From NCBI RefSeq assembly GCF_024343775.1, contig NZ_RJUF01000007.1:37253-101252 (forward strand): a stretch of DNA of 64,000 nucleotides, in the 5' to 3' direction. The position numbers and the translations under genes are program-made. This document shows positions 16,841-25,206 of the stretch, in pieces. Source of the stretch: Lacihabitans soyangensis (GTDB lineage Bacteria; Bacteroidota; Bacteroidia; Cytophagales; Spirosomataceae). The notes under the pieces are model-generated. The model saw only the letters and a list, made by a program, of their open reading frames with translations. It did no database searches and had not been told where the DNA came from. The number at the start of each line of letters is the position of its first letter. Within the stretch, counting starts at the first letter, position 1.

Positions 16841-17766
16841 ATCAAAAGCTCTTTTCTAGAACACTCAGGCTAATGGGTAATAGATTCGTGATAACCGTCA
16901 CAGCTGAAAACAGCGACGAAGGTGAACCACTCATCGATGAGGCTGTGGGTGAAATACAAAGAATCGAAAGTTTACTTACCACTTTTTCAGAAAACAGCCA
17001 GACCAATCAAATCAATAAAAACGTTGGTATAAAGGCGGTTAAAGTAGAGCTGGAAGTATTTGAATTGATAGAACGAGCTCAAAGGATTTCGGAACTGACG
17101 GATGGGGCTTTTGATTTGAGTTATGGCTCTTTGGATAAAAAGTTTTGGAATTTTGACAAATTGATGACCGAACTTCCCGACCCAGAGACGGCTAAAGCGA
17201 AAGTCAGACTGATTAATTTTAAAAATATAGTTTTAGATAAATCTATTTGTAGCGTTTTCTTGAAAGAAAAAGGAATGCGAATAGGATTTGGAGGAATAGG
17301 AAAAGGATATGCAGCTGATAGAGCGGCGAATTTACTAAAAAGCAAAGGCGTAAAAAGCGGAATCGTAAATGCTAGCGGCGACCTCATAACCTGGGGAAAT
17401 CAACCGAATGGTGAACCGTGGACCATCTCTTTGGCCCATCCAGACCTTCCCACAAAAGCTTTCTCGAAACTGAATATCAGCAATTTGGCTGTGGCCACAT
17501 CAGGAAACTACGAAAAATTCGTGGTCATTGATGGCAAAAAATATTCCCATACCATCAACCCTAAAACTGGCTATCCTGTATCTGGCATCAAGAGCGTTAG
17601 TATCATTTGCCCCATAGCCGAGCTTGCAGATGCACTGGCTACTCCGGTAACAATCATGGGCGTAGAAGCTGGTATAAACCTAATTAATCAGTTAAACAGC
17701 GTAGAATGCGTGATAATAGACGACAACAACTATGTATATAAATCAAATAATGTTAAAATCGACTAA
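16837..17766 (+). CDS. apbE: ApbE-type FAD:protein FMN transferase
   Basis: The 309-residue protein contains the ApbE motifs: LMGNRF (12-17), GGIGKGYAAD (152-161), NASGDL (178-183), ATSGNYEK (220-227), YSHTINPKTGYP (236-247) and ADALATP (264-270), which holds a Mg-binding aspartate. ApbE moves FMN from FAD onto a Thr or Ser of a target protein. The start is a TTG in a TTGA overlap with the thioredoxin stop; the first ATG (16873) would cut into the conserved LMGNRF region. There is no signal peptide or lipobox, unusual because most ApbE proteins work outside the cytoplasm. No classical flavinylated partner (NqrC, RnfG) is nearby. Confidence 0.93.
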   Translation: MNQKLFSRTLRLMGNRFVITVTAENSDEGEPLIDEAVGEIQRIESLLTTFSENSQTNQINKNVGIKAVKVELEVFELIERAQRISELTDGAFDLSYGSLDKKFWNFDKLMTELPDPETAKAKVRLINFKNIVLDKSICSVFLKEKGMRIGFGGIGKGYAADRAANLLKSKGVKSGIVNASGDLITWGNQPNGEPWTISLAHPDLPTKAFSKLNISNLAVATSGNYEKFVVIDGKKYSHTINPKTGYPVSGIKSVSIICPIAELADALATPVTIMGVEAGINLINQLNSVECVIIDDNNYVYKSNNVKID

Positions 17767-17767
17767 G

Positions 17768-17977
17768 ATGCGAAAAATACTTTCAGTCCTAAGTTTGGGC
17801 TTATTAATGGGTTCATGCGTGAGTGTAAAAGAGTACCAAAAAAGCAGGATAAACGACTCCGAGATGGAATTGGCCAACAGAAAAGTGGAGAAATTTGAGA
17901 CCAATTTTTATCTCTATCGCGAAGGTGCCGCAGGTGCCAACGGTGGTAAAAGCGGGGGTGGATGTGGGTGTAATTAA
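17768..17977 (+). CDS. DUF4266-type small lipoprotein ending in GGGCGCN
   Basis: I start at the ATG at 17768, one base after the apbE stop. An in-frame ATG 36 bases upstream lies inside apbE and precedes no sensible signal. The 69-residue product has a lipobox MGSC (Cys17), a charged helical middle (residues 21-52) and a flexible glycine-rich tail with C66 and C68. Proteins of this type are annotated DUF4266 and, as I recall, occur beside DUF3570 proteins. The tail could bind a metal or accept a modification. It is too short to be an enzyme. Confidence 0.85.
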   Translation: MRKILSVLSLGLLMGSCVSVKEYQKSRINDSEMELANRKVEKFETNFYLYREGAAGANGGKSGGGCGCN

Positions 17978-18023
17978 AAATCGCCGGTCCTTTTATAACC
18001 ACTATCAAAACATTATTAATTCG

Positions 18024-19256
18024 ATGAAGAAAGTAATCATAAGCATAGGCATATATTGTAGTGCATTCTTAAGTGTAAATGCACAAAACAAAACCTCAGA
18101 GCTTAAACTTGCCGAGGCAAAAAAAGAAAAAACTGGTCTAAAAAGTTTGAAGATTGACGAGGTAAATCTGGTAAGCTCTTACTACTCGCAAACCGGCAAT
18201 AATTCTGCCATAACAGGTGGAATCGGTACCGAAAAACTTTGGGATGCGGCCAATTCTTTAGATCTCAAGTTGTCATTTATTGACAAAAAACAAAGAACCA
18301 ATTCCGTGGTTTTGGATGCAGCAATGGACTACTATTCTTCTGCATCTTCTGATATGATCGATTCCCGTTCCTTGTCATCTGCATCTATGACTGACCTCCA
18401 CTTTTACCCTTCAGTCTCTTGGAGCAGAAAAGATGAGACCAAACACAGCAACTTTGGAATAAGTGCAGCATATTCTACCGAATGGGACTATGAGTCTTTT
18501 GGTGGAAACATCAGTTACAGTAAAAGTTCTAAAGACAACAATACGGAGTTGAGTCTAAAAGCAGGAGCTTTTTTTGATAAATGGATGGCTATTCTTCCCT
18601 ATGAGCTTCGACCCACCAGTTATCCTTCAGGTGCTGAAGGAGACCAAGGAGGCATCGCCTTCAAAAACAGAAATTCCTACAATGCCTCGATTGGCGTCTC
18701 AAGAGTAGTTTCGAAAAGATTGCAAATGATGCTTACCGTAGAGCCAGCCTTTCAGGAAGGTTTGTTGAGCACACCTTTCCATAGAGTCTACTTTACTGAC
18801 AATACCCTAAAAGTAGAAAAATTACCAGGCCAAAGGGCAAAATTACCAATGAGCGTTAGAGCCAACTATTTCATGGGCGACAGGCTGATTTTCAGGACTT
18901 TCTACCGCTACTACGTGGACTCTTGGGGAATGATAGCCCACACGGTGAGTGCCGAGACTTCGTATAAAATAAACTCATTTTTGTCTATCACGCCACATTA
19001 TAGGTTTAATAGCCAAACTGCTGTGAAGTATTTTGCGGCCTACAAAAAGCACGCATTGACTGAACAATATTACACGAGTGACTATGATATTTCGGATTTC
19101 AATAGTGCATTTTGGGGTGCTGGACTAAGAATTGCACCTCCTGGAGGAATTTTGGGCAACCGATGGTGGAATTCGCTCGAGGTTCGTTATGGACACTACA
19201 ACCGAACAAACGGTATGGTTTCGCATATCATATCCTTGAGTACGAAGATTAAGTAG
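18024..19256 (+). CDS. DUF3570-type outer-membrane beta-barrel protein
   Basis: I start at the ATG at 18024 (410 residues), which gives a signal peptide ending VNAQ. Upstream in-frame ATGs lie within the DUF4266 gene and add no signal. After SLKIDEVNLVSSYYSQTGNNSAITGG the protein is a series of amphipathic strands with many aromatic and Ser/Thr residues (LDAAMDYYSSASSD, FRTFYRYYVDSWG, SITPHYRFNSQT) ending in a strand, as expected for a barrel. It matches DUF3570 proteins as I remember them. It is the last gene of the redox cassette, 46 bases after the DUF4266 gene. Confidence 0.87.
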   Translation: MKKVIISIGIYCSAFLSVNAQNKTSELKLAEAKKEKTGLKSLKIDEVNLVSSYYSQTGNNSAITGGIGTEKLWDAANSLDLKLSFIDKKQRTNSVVLDAAMDYYSSASSDMIDSRSLSSASMTDLHFYPSVSWSRKDETKHSNFGISAAYSTEWDYESFGGNISYSKSSKDNNTELSLKAGAFFDKWMAILPYELRPTSYPSGAEGDQGGIAFKNRNSYNASIGVSRVVSKRLQMMLTVEPAFQEGLLSTPFHRVYFTDNTLKVEKLPGQRAKLPMSVRANYFMGDRLIFRTFYRYYVDSWGMIAHTVSAETSYKINSFLSITPHYRFNSQTAVKYFAAYKKHALTEQYYTSDYDISDFNSAFWGAGLRIAPPGGILGNRWWNSLEVRYGHYNRTNGMVSHIISLSTKIK

Positions 19257-19620
19257 TTTGGTTATTGGTTGATTGGTGACTAGTTGATTGGTGACTGGTA
19301 ACTGGTTCTTGGTCCACTGGCAAAAGTGCTATGCAGAAGTGGTTTGTTGGTTACTAGTTGACTGGTTATTCGTTCACTGACTACAGAACTAAGCCAAATT
19401 GAGTTGTTGGTTTATTGGTTACTTGTTGACTGGTTATTGGTTCACTGGCTACACAGAGCGAAACCGTAATGGATTACTGAATGATTGGTTTTCTGACACT
19501 GAAAGGTTCCGAGGCCTATTTATGGGAGAGCGATTGATAGTTGACCTTAAAACTGAATTGTTTTACAATCTGGCGTTTATTTCAGGTCCAACTATAGTCT
19601 GAACTCACATCACTAATTCA
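19257..19620. repeat. imperfect T/G-rich repeats with TTGGTTACTAGTTGACTGG-type units
   Basis: This stretch repeats variants of TGGTTATTGGTTCACTGGCTAC and TGGTGACTGGTAACTGG on the plus strand. The best pair is at about 19346-19383 and 19405-19452. The strand is T/G rich, whereas the right half of the same gap is A/C rich with the complementary words (CCAATAACCA), so the two halves could pair. It separates two converging genes. A 67-codon reading frame inside it is not supported as a gene. Confidence 0.65.
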
Positions 19621-19627
19621 CCAATAA

Positions 19628-19765
19628 CCAGTATACCAATAAACTAACAAACTACCCCCTGACCGCACTTCACTAATCCACCAGTTCACCAGTATATCAA
19701 TAAACTAACAAACTACCCCCTGACCGCACTTCACTAATCCACCAATTCACCAGTAACTAGTAACT
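19628..19765. repeat. 61-bp tandem repeat, about 2.3 copies
   Basis: CCAGTATA begins at 19628 and 19689, and CCAGTAA at 19750, giving an exact 61-base period. Each unit carries AATAAACTAACAAACTACCC, CCTGACCGCACTTCACTAAT and CCACC with only single-base differences between copies. The near-identity suggests recent expansion. It lies between the convergent DUF3570 and LytTR genes. Confidence 0.85.
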
Positions 19766-19786
19766 AACCCACTAATAACCAAACAC

Positions 19787-20530
19787 CTATCCCCCAATCT
19801 GCCGCTTGTCAATCATTTCTCTAAAGGCTTTTTTGTAGGTATCCGAAATGGGAATGGTAGATTTATTAATAACGAGTCTGTCTTTTTCTATTTCTTCAAT
19901 GGCCGCAATCGCAATTATAAAACTATTGTGGACCCTCACAAATCGCTCACTTGGTAATGAAGCCTCCAGTGATTTCATGGTCTGAAGCGAAATTATTTTT
20001 TTTTGAGGGGTGTAAATACAAACATAGTCCTTAAGCCCTTCGATATACAGAATGTCCGAGAGGTTAATTTTTATAAGTTTAGTACCGTCTTTTACAAAAA
20101 TATAATCCTGATTTGCTACAGACTGCACTTCTTGAATAACGGTGGTAACAGGCTGAGAAACATTAGTTCCATCTAGCCGAGCAATACCTTTTTCCACGGC
20201 TTTCAGAAACCGCTCAAAACTAATTGGTTTCAGCAAATAGTCATACACTTCGAGTTCGTAACCCTCCAATGCATATTCTGAATAGGCCGTGGTGAGTATA
20301 ATTAGGGGTTTGGTTTTGAGCAATTTTAGAAGTGTAATTCCGGTAACCTCGGGCATCTGAATATCCGAAAACAGAACATCAACAGGATTTTCTCTGAGGT
20401 ATTCTAGTGCATCGAGAGCATTCGAAAAAGACTGTTTCAGCTCTAGCCTTGGCACTTTGGAGATGTAGGCCGACAAAAGATTGCGTGCAAGTGGCTCATC
20501 CTCAACTACAATACAACTATATGGGGTCAT
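19787..20530 (-). CDS. LytTR-family response regulator
   Basis: The 247-residue protein has a receiver domain with acidic residues E10-D11, phosphoacceptor D56 in FSDIQMP, T80 (TTAYS) and K101 (LKPISF). A LytTR DNA-binding domain follows from about residue 140 (YIFVKDGTKLIKINLSDILYIEGLKDYVCIY in segments, SLPSERFVRVHNSFI). Such proteins bind direct repeats in promoters. It starts two bases after the LytS-like kinase gene and the two form a two-component operon. The TonB receptor gene, divergent from the kinase, is a likely target. Confidence 0.93.
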   Translation of the reverse strand: MTPYSCIVVEDEPLARNLLSAYISKVPRLELKQSFSNALDALEYLRENPVDVLFSDIQMPEVTGITLLKLLKTKPLIILTTAYSEYALEGYELEVYDYLLKPISFERFLKAVEKGIARLDGTNVSQPVTTVIQEVQSVANQDYIFVKDGTKLIKINLSDILYIEGLKDYVCIYTPQKKIISLQTMKSLEASLPSERFVRVHNSFIIAIAAIEEIEKDRLVINKSTIPISDTYKKAFREMIDKRQIGG

Positions 20531-20532
20531 TT

Positions 20533-21576
20533 CTAAAAGTCTATTTTCAACGAAACTTCATAGGTTTGGTCGGTTTCTGCTTGCTCCATTACGTATTTGT
20601 TCGGGTAGCTCAATTCCAACCTTCGTTTCACATTTTGGAGGCCAATTCCCGACTTTTCCAAAATAGAATCTTTAGGCAATTTACTGTTTTTGACGATATA
20701 AACAATACTTTTTGGGAGTATTTCCACCGAAAGCTCCACATAAGAACCTTTGAAATTGTTGCTTACTCCATGCTTAAAAGCATTCTCAAGAAAAGTTATG
20801 AGAATCAAAGGCACTATCTGAACGCCTTTAGGATTACCGATCACCTCAAAACTAACCGGCACCTGATTGTCAAGTCGAAGTTTCTCCAAACTTATATAGT
20901 TCTCCATGTAAGCCAGTTCCTTCTCTAACGAAACCAAAGGATGGTTAGACTCATAAAGCATGTAACGCATCATTTGAGAGAGTTTTTCTATAACTTCCGT
21001 AGTATTTGGTGAGTTTACGGTGGCCAAGTAATACAGGTTATTCAAGGTATTAAACAGAAAATGAGGATTAATCTGGGCTTTCAAAAACCTTAATTCGGAT
21101 ACAAGTTTTTCATTTTCAATCTCTTTCTTCTTCGACTCAAGAGCAAACCAATCCTCCACAAACTTGAGCATACCCACAAAAATGCTTATAAAAAGTGTAA
21201 CTGCTGCGTGTTGAAATATAAACTTCCCCGAATTCATAAAGCCCTTTCCTTGCTCTATAAACTCCGAGTACAAGAACCTTTTGAAGGAAATATGCAAAAA
21301 AACGATAATCACGAATGGAACAAAGAACTCTAACAAATACCTCCCAACATTTTTATGTTTCAGAAATCTCGGCAACCAAATGAAGTAATTCAGGTAACTG
21401 ACAGCACCCATAAAAAGTACATGCGTTAAAGCATCGACGAGTGCTCGGCCAATGTTTATATCATCTCTATGTCTGAAAAATGTGATCTGATAGAAGAAAA
21501 AAGAGAAATACAAGCACCAAAATGACAGGTGCATGATGAGTACTCTTTTGTTTGAAAATATGGTTTTTGTTTGCAT
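20533..21576 (-). CDS. LytS/YehU-type sensor histidine kinase
   Basis: The 347-residue protein has about four membrane helices in residues 12-140, a short coiled segment, then the His_kinase domain with phosphoacceptor H172 in LKAQINPHFLFNTLNNLY and a HATPase domain (LITFLENAFKHGV, GIGLQNVKRRLEL). No extracellular sensing domain is evident, so it probably senses a membrane or small-molecule signal. It is cotranscribed with the LytTR regulator downstream and divergent from the TonB receptor gene. Confidence 0.93.
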   Translation of the reverse strand: MQTKTIFSNKRVLIMHLSFWCLYFSFFFYQITFFRHRDDINIGRALVDALTHVLFMGAVSYLNYFIWLPRFLKHKNVGRYLLEFFVPFVIIVFLHISFKRFLYSEFIEQGKGFMNSGKFIFQHAAVTLFISIFVGMLKFVEDWFALESKKKEIENEKLVSELRFLKAQINPHFLFNTLNNLYYLATVNSPNTTEVIEKLSQMMRYMLYESNHPLVSLEKELAYMENYISLEKLRLDNQVPVSFEVIGNPKGVQIVPLILITFLENAFKHGVSNNFKGSYVELSVEILPKSIVYIVKNSKLPKDSILEKSGIGLQNVKRRLELSYPNKYVMEQAETDQTYEVSLKIDF

Positions 21577-21852
21577 TATCTAGGTTAATAACATTCAATA
21601 TTACGGTGATTTTTAAGATATTACCTTACCAATGTTACGATTTTATATATCTCAACCAAAATCATCTATAAATTGGCGTATTGGCTCGAAGAATGGCATA
21701 AACGCTCTAAAAGTGTTAAAAAGTCGTAAAACTTACCGTATTGTCGAATTATTAACCCCTTTGGTCTATTCCACACAATTTGGTCTAAACTTCTACATTT
21801 ATTTTGTGTCATTATTCCACCGAAAGACATAAATCATTTAAAAAATAACAAA
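21577..21852. promoter_or_regulatory. divergent intergenic region between lytS-like and TonB-receptor genes
   Basis: The 276 bases must hold both promoters and probably LytTR binding sites. For the receptor, TTTG at 21779-21782 and TTATTTTG at 21799-21806 resemble the -33 and -7 boxes, but the -7 has one mismatch and the spacer is short at 16 bases. I could not define a clear LytTR direct repeat by eye. Confidence 0.35.
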
Positions 21853-24390
21853 ATGAAAAAGATTTTATTAACAGTACTAATCGGCCTCGGATTCAATGCA
21901 GCATTTGCACAATGGGGCCCTCCGGGTGGCGGAGGTGGAATGGGTCGCCCAGGTGGCGGTAGCGAAAACGGTAGACCAGGTGCCAACACACAAAAACCTG
22001 CTACCTTAGATTTGGAAGCGAACGTACCAAAAGGAAATTCAAAAATTTCTGGTAATGTAGTAGACGACGCTGTAACCACAGCCGTAGAATTTGCCAACAT
22101 AGCCTTGATAAACATCGAAACTAAAAAGCCGGTAGACGGAACTATGGCAGATGAAAAAGGTTTTTTCTCTATGAAAAAAGTAGCAGCTGGAACATACAAT
22201 ATTCAAGTTTCTTTCATTGGTTTTGACACAAAAATCATAGAAAAAGTAGTCGTAGAAAAAGGCAAAGACGTTGAATTGGGCGTGATTAAACTAAAACAAA
22301 GCACCAAACAACTTGACGAACTCGTGGTAAGTGGACAAGCCGCCATGATTGAAGAAAAAGTGGACAGATTGGTTTACAATGCCGAAAAAGACCTATCTGC
22401 CAAAGGCGGTGATGCCTCTGATATTCTTAAAAACGTGCCGATGTTAAGTGTGGACTTAGAAGGAAACGTTTCTTTAAGAGGAAGTGAAAATATTAGAGTT
22501 TTGATTAACAATAAACCTTCAACTATTGTAGCCAGCAGCATAGCAGATGCGTTGAAAATGATTCCTGCTGACATCATCAAAAGCGTAGAAGTAATAACTT
22601 CACCATCAGCAAAATACGATGCCGAAGGATCTGCGGGTATAATCAATATCATCACCAAAAAATCATCATTACAAGGCCTTAACCTTAACATTGACTCAGG
22701 TGTGGGTTTGAGGGGATCTAACCTTGGTCTGAACGGTAACTTCCGCAAAGGCAAACTAGGTATAACTCTAGGCGGTTTTGGTAGAGCTTTTTACAATAAA
22801 TCAGCTGGCGAAACTAGCCAATTATTGAAAAGCACCGGAGTAAGTACAGAACAAAATCAAGATGGAAATCATTTCGGAATGTTTGGAAGGTATAATATCG
22901 GTTTGGACTATGAACTGGCAAAAAATCAATCACTTTCGGGAACCTTGGCCTTCGGTATCCGTAGCTTCGACAGAGATCAGGTGCTTAATTCTTCAAGCTT
23001 CTTAAATGGCTCACTATTGAATTCTTCTATCAGAGACATCTCTTCTATAGATAGATCGAACTCTATGGACGCCAACATTGACTATATCAGAACTTTCAAG
23101 CCGGGTCAAGAATGGTCCGTTTCAACACAGTTTAGTCAAAACAAGTTGGTAAATAACTTTGACTCTGATCTCTTGAGTATTTCAAACGAAATATTGAGCA
23201 GACAAAAAAATATAAACGATAACCTCAATACTGAAATCACTTTGCAGTCAGACTATGTAAGTCCGATTGGTAAAAAACAGCAGATAGAATTCGGTGCAAA
23301 GGGAGTTTTTAGAACAGTAGAAAGTGATTTTGAGTATCTTTTGGCCAACCCGACTGGAAACTTCAGCAGCGATGCAAGAAATCCCTCAGGATATCTCAAC
23401 TATTCGCAAAATGTTATGGCTGCCTACGCCTCTTATTTGTTCACAACCAAAAAGAAATTCAACTTTAAGGTAGGAGCGAGATACGAATACACCGAAATCA
23501 CAGCAGATGACTCAAGAGGTGCAATAGAGATCCCAGCCTACTCTAATTTGGTACCAAGTTTTAACGTTTCCAAATCAATAAAAGCTACAACTTACAAACT
23601 CGGATATAACCGAAGAATACAAAGACCTGGATTACAACAACTTAATCCGAACGTAAACTTGGTAAACCCACTAAGCATAAGTTACGGAAATTCTAGCCTA
23701 AATCCAGAATTGACCGATAACGTAGAGTTTAGCATAAGCAAAAGTATCAAAAAATCATATTTGACTGTCTCGCTTTTCGCTCGCCAATCTAACAATTCTA
23801 TCACTAGAGTTAGCTTCGCATCAGACTCCATCCCGGGTGCTATTGTAACCACTTTTGAAAACATCGGAAAAGAACAAACATTGGGCACTAACGTATTTGG
23901 TAACGTAATTTTATCATCCAACTGGACACTAAATGGAGGCGTAGATATGTACTACAGATATTTAGAAGGTTTTCAAACAGGCCTAACAGGATTATCAGAG
24001 AAGGTTAGCAACGATGGTATAATTTTAAGTGGTAGATTAATGTCTAACCTGAAACTTAAGAAAGGCTGGGCTATGCAAGCTGGTGGTGGCATGAGAGGCA
24101 ATAATATAAACCTTCAAGGTAGACAAGGCGGTATGGGCATGTATTCTTTGGGTGTTAGAAAGGACTTCGGCAAAAAAGCCAGCCTTGGCTTAGCAGCAGA
24201 GAACTTCTTTGGAGGTATGATAATGAGAAACTCAACAGATACACCTGTGATTTTCCAAAAATCGGTGAATTACATGTACAATTCGAACATAAAAGCTACG
24301 TTTAGCTATAAAATCGGAAATATGAGATTTGTTGCCGACAAGAAAAAAGTAAAAAATGATGATGTAAAAAGTGGTGGTGAGGAGAACTAA
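21853..24390 (+). CDS. TonB-dependent receptor with CarboxypepD_reg domain and outer-membrane barrel
   Basis: The 845-residue protein has a signal peptide ending AAFAQ, then an unusual Gly/Pro/Met/Asn-rich segment (WGPPGGGGGMGRPGGG) at about residues 22-40. A carboxypeptidase-regulatory-like domain follows (KISGNVVDDAVTTAVEFANIAL), then a plug (VSLRGSENIRVLINNKPS, EVITSPSAKYDAEGSAGIINIITKK) and a barrel of the OMP_b-brl_3 type. This type lacks a SusD partner and often takes up metals, peptides or small molecules. It ends 6 bases before a strong terminator. The divergent LytS/LytTR pair probably regulates it. Confidence 0.92.
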   Translation: MKKILLTVLIGLGFNAAFAQWGPPGGGGGMGRPGGGSENGRPGANTQKPATLDLEANVPKGNSKISGNVVDDAVTTAVEFANIALINIETKKPVDGTMADEKGFFSMKKVAAGTYNIQVSFIGFDTKIIEKVVVEKGKDVELGVIKLKQSTKQLDELVVSGQAAMIEEKVDRLVYNAEKDLSAKGGDASDILKNVPMLSVDLEGNVSLRGSENIRVLINNKPSTIVASSIADALKMIPADIIKSVEVITSPSAKYDAEGSAGIINIITKKSSLQGLNLNIDSGVGLRGSNLGLNGNFRKGKLGITLGGFGRAFYNKSAGETSQLLKSTGVSTEQNQDGNHFGMFGRYNIGLDYELAKNQSLSGTLAFGIRSFDRDQVLNSSSFLNGSLLNSSIRDISSIDRSNSMDANIDYIRTFKPGQEWSVSTQFSQNKLVNNFDSDLLSISNEILSRQKNINDNLNTEITLQSDYVSPIGKKQQIEFGAKGVFRTVESDFEYLLANPTGNFSSDARNPSGYLNYSQNVMAAYASYLFTTKKKFNFKVGARYEYTEITADDSRGAIEIPAYSNLVPSFNVSKSIKATTYKLGYNRRIQRPGLQQLNPNVNLVNPLSISYGNSSLNPELTDNVEFSISKSIKKSYLTVSLFARQSNNSITRVSFASDSIPGAIVTTFENIGKEQTLGTNVFGNVILSSNWTLNGGVDMYYRYLEGFQTGLTGLSEKVSNDGIILSGRLMSNLKLKKGWAMQAGGGMRGNNINLQGRQGGMGMYSLGVRKDFGKKASLGLAAENFFGGMIMRNSTDTPVIFQKSVNYMYNSNIKATFSYKIGNMRFVADKKKVKNDDVKSGGEEN

Positions 24391-24395
24391 TAATG

Positions 24396-24440
24396 AAGAG
24401 TAGTCAATTTTTAGTTGAAACATTGACTACTCTTTTGAAA
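24396..24440 (+). terminator. rho-independent terminator after the TonB receptor gene
   Basis: AAGAGTAGTCAAT (24396-24408) pairs perfectly with ATTGACTACTCTT (24422-24434) across a 13-base loop, followed by TTG. The 13-base stem is strong, but the U run is short. Confidence 0.8.
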
Positions 24441-24524
24441 AACATTAGTTTAGCAACCATTTCAAATAAAAATCGTAATCGTATTTAAACAATTATAATT
24501 TCTAATCTAAAATTTATTTCTAAA

Positions 24525-25088
24525 ATGAAAAAAATCAGTCTTTTGGCAATCGCACTTTTTACAACAATTGCCGTTTCAGCCCAAAAATGGACCCTAGACA
24601 AAGCACACTCAAAATTGACTTTCACTGTGACTCACCTTTTGATGTCAGAGGTTGACGGTGTTTTCAAATCTTTCGACGCTAGCATTACTTCTTCAAAAGA
24701 AGATTTCTCTGATGCTACATTTGAGCTAACAGCAGACATGACCAAAGTAACTACCAACAACGACATGCGTGATGGTCACTTACAAAAAGAAGATATTTTT
24801 GACACTGCTAAGCACCCAACAATGACTTTCAAAAGCACTGGTATTAAAAGTGCTGGTGGCAATAAATACACATTAATGGGCAATTTGACCATGAAAGGTG
24901 TTACTAAGCCAGTTACATTGAATTTGACTAAATTAGGAACAGGTACTAACCGTCAAGGAAAGAAATTGGTAGGTTTTAAAGTTACTGGAACTATCAAAAG
25001 AACTGACTTTGGTGTAGGTGCTATGCCTGCAGCTGTAGTTGCTGAAGACGTTGAACTTACAGCAAGTGGTGAGTTTGCTTTAAACTGA
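24525..25088 (+). CDS. YceI-family periplasmic protein
   Basis: The 187-residue length and sequence fit the YceI lipocalin-like fold that binds isoprenoid-type molecules. A signal peptide ends at VSAQ. Then come KWTLDKAHSKLTFTVTHLL, FDASITSSKEDFSDATFELTADM (in segments), GHLQKEDIFDTAKHPTMTFKS and MKGVTKPVTL, all family signatures. It stands alone between two terminators, so it is probably monocistronic. Its physiological ligand in this organism is not known. Confidence 0.94.
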   Translation: MKKISLLAIALFTTIAVSAQKWTLDKAHSKLTFTVTHLLMSEVDGVFKSFDASITSSKEDFSDATFELTADMTKVTTNNDMRDGHLQKEDIFDTAKHPTMTFKSTGIKSAGGNKYTLMGNLTMKGVTKPVTLNLTKLGTGTNRQGKKLVGFKVTGTIKRTDFGVGAMPAAVVAEDVELTASGEFALN

Positions 25089-25117
25089 GTAAGGGGTAAA
25101 AGTAGAATAGTTGATGG

Positions 25118-25148
25118 GCAGTCTCTCTAATGGGGAGGCTGCTTTTTT
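25118..25148 (+). terminator. rho-independent terminator after the YceI gene
   Basis: GCAGTCTCTCT (25118-25128) pairs with GGGGAGGCTGC (25132-25142) through an 11-base stem with wobble pairs and a three-base loop, followed by six T. Confidence 0.9.
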
Positions 25149-25164
25149 ATTATAACACTTGTTG

Positions 25165-25192
25165 TTTGCTAGGTATAAGCTATTTATTTTTG
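25165..25192 (+). promoter_or_regulatory. Bacteroidota-type promoter for the SWIM-protein gene
   Basis: TATTTTTG at 25185-25192 matches TAnnTTTG exactly. TTTG at 25165-25168 or TTG at 25162-25164 could serve as the -33 element. The box lies 14 bases before the ATG at 25207, which argues against an upstream in-frame start at 25159. Confidence 0.5.
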
Positions 25193-25206
25193 ATAAAAAT
25201 TATGTA

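Noticed and set aside
19399..19602. 67-codon open frame in the repeat field
   Set aside because: It is the translation of T/G-rich repeat units, has low-complexity Trp/Gly/Leu content and no sensible start context.
21834..22199. Pro/Gly-rich minus-strand frame opposite the TonB receptor start
   Set aside because: Antisense shadow of the Gly-rich segment of the receptor.
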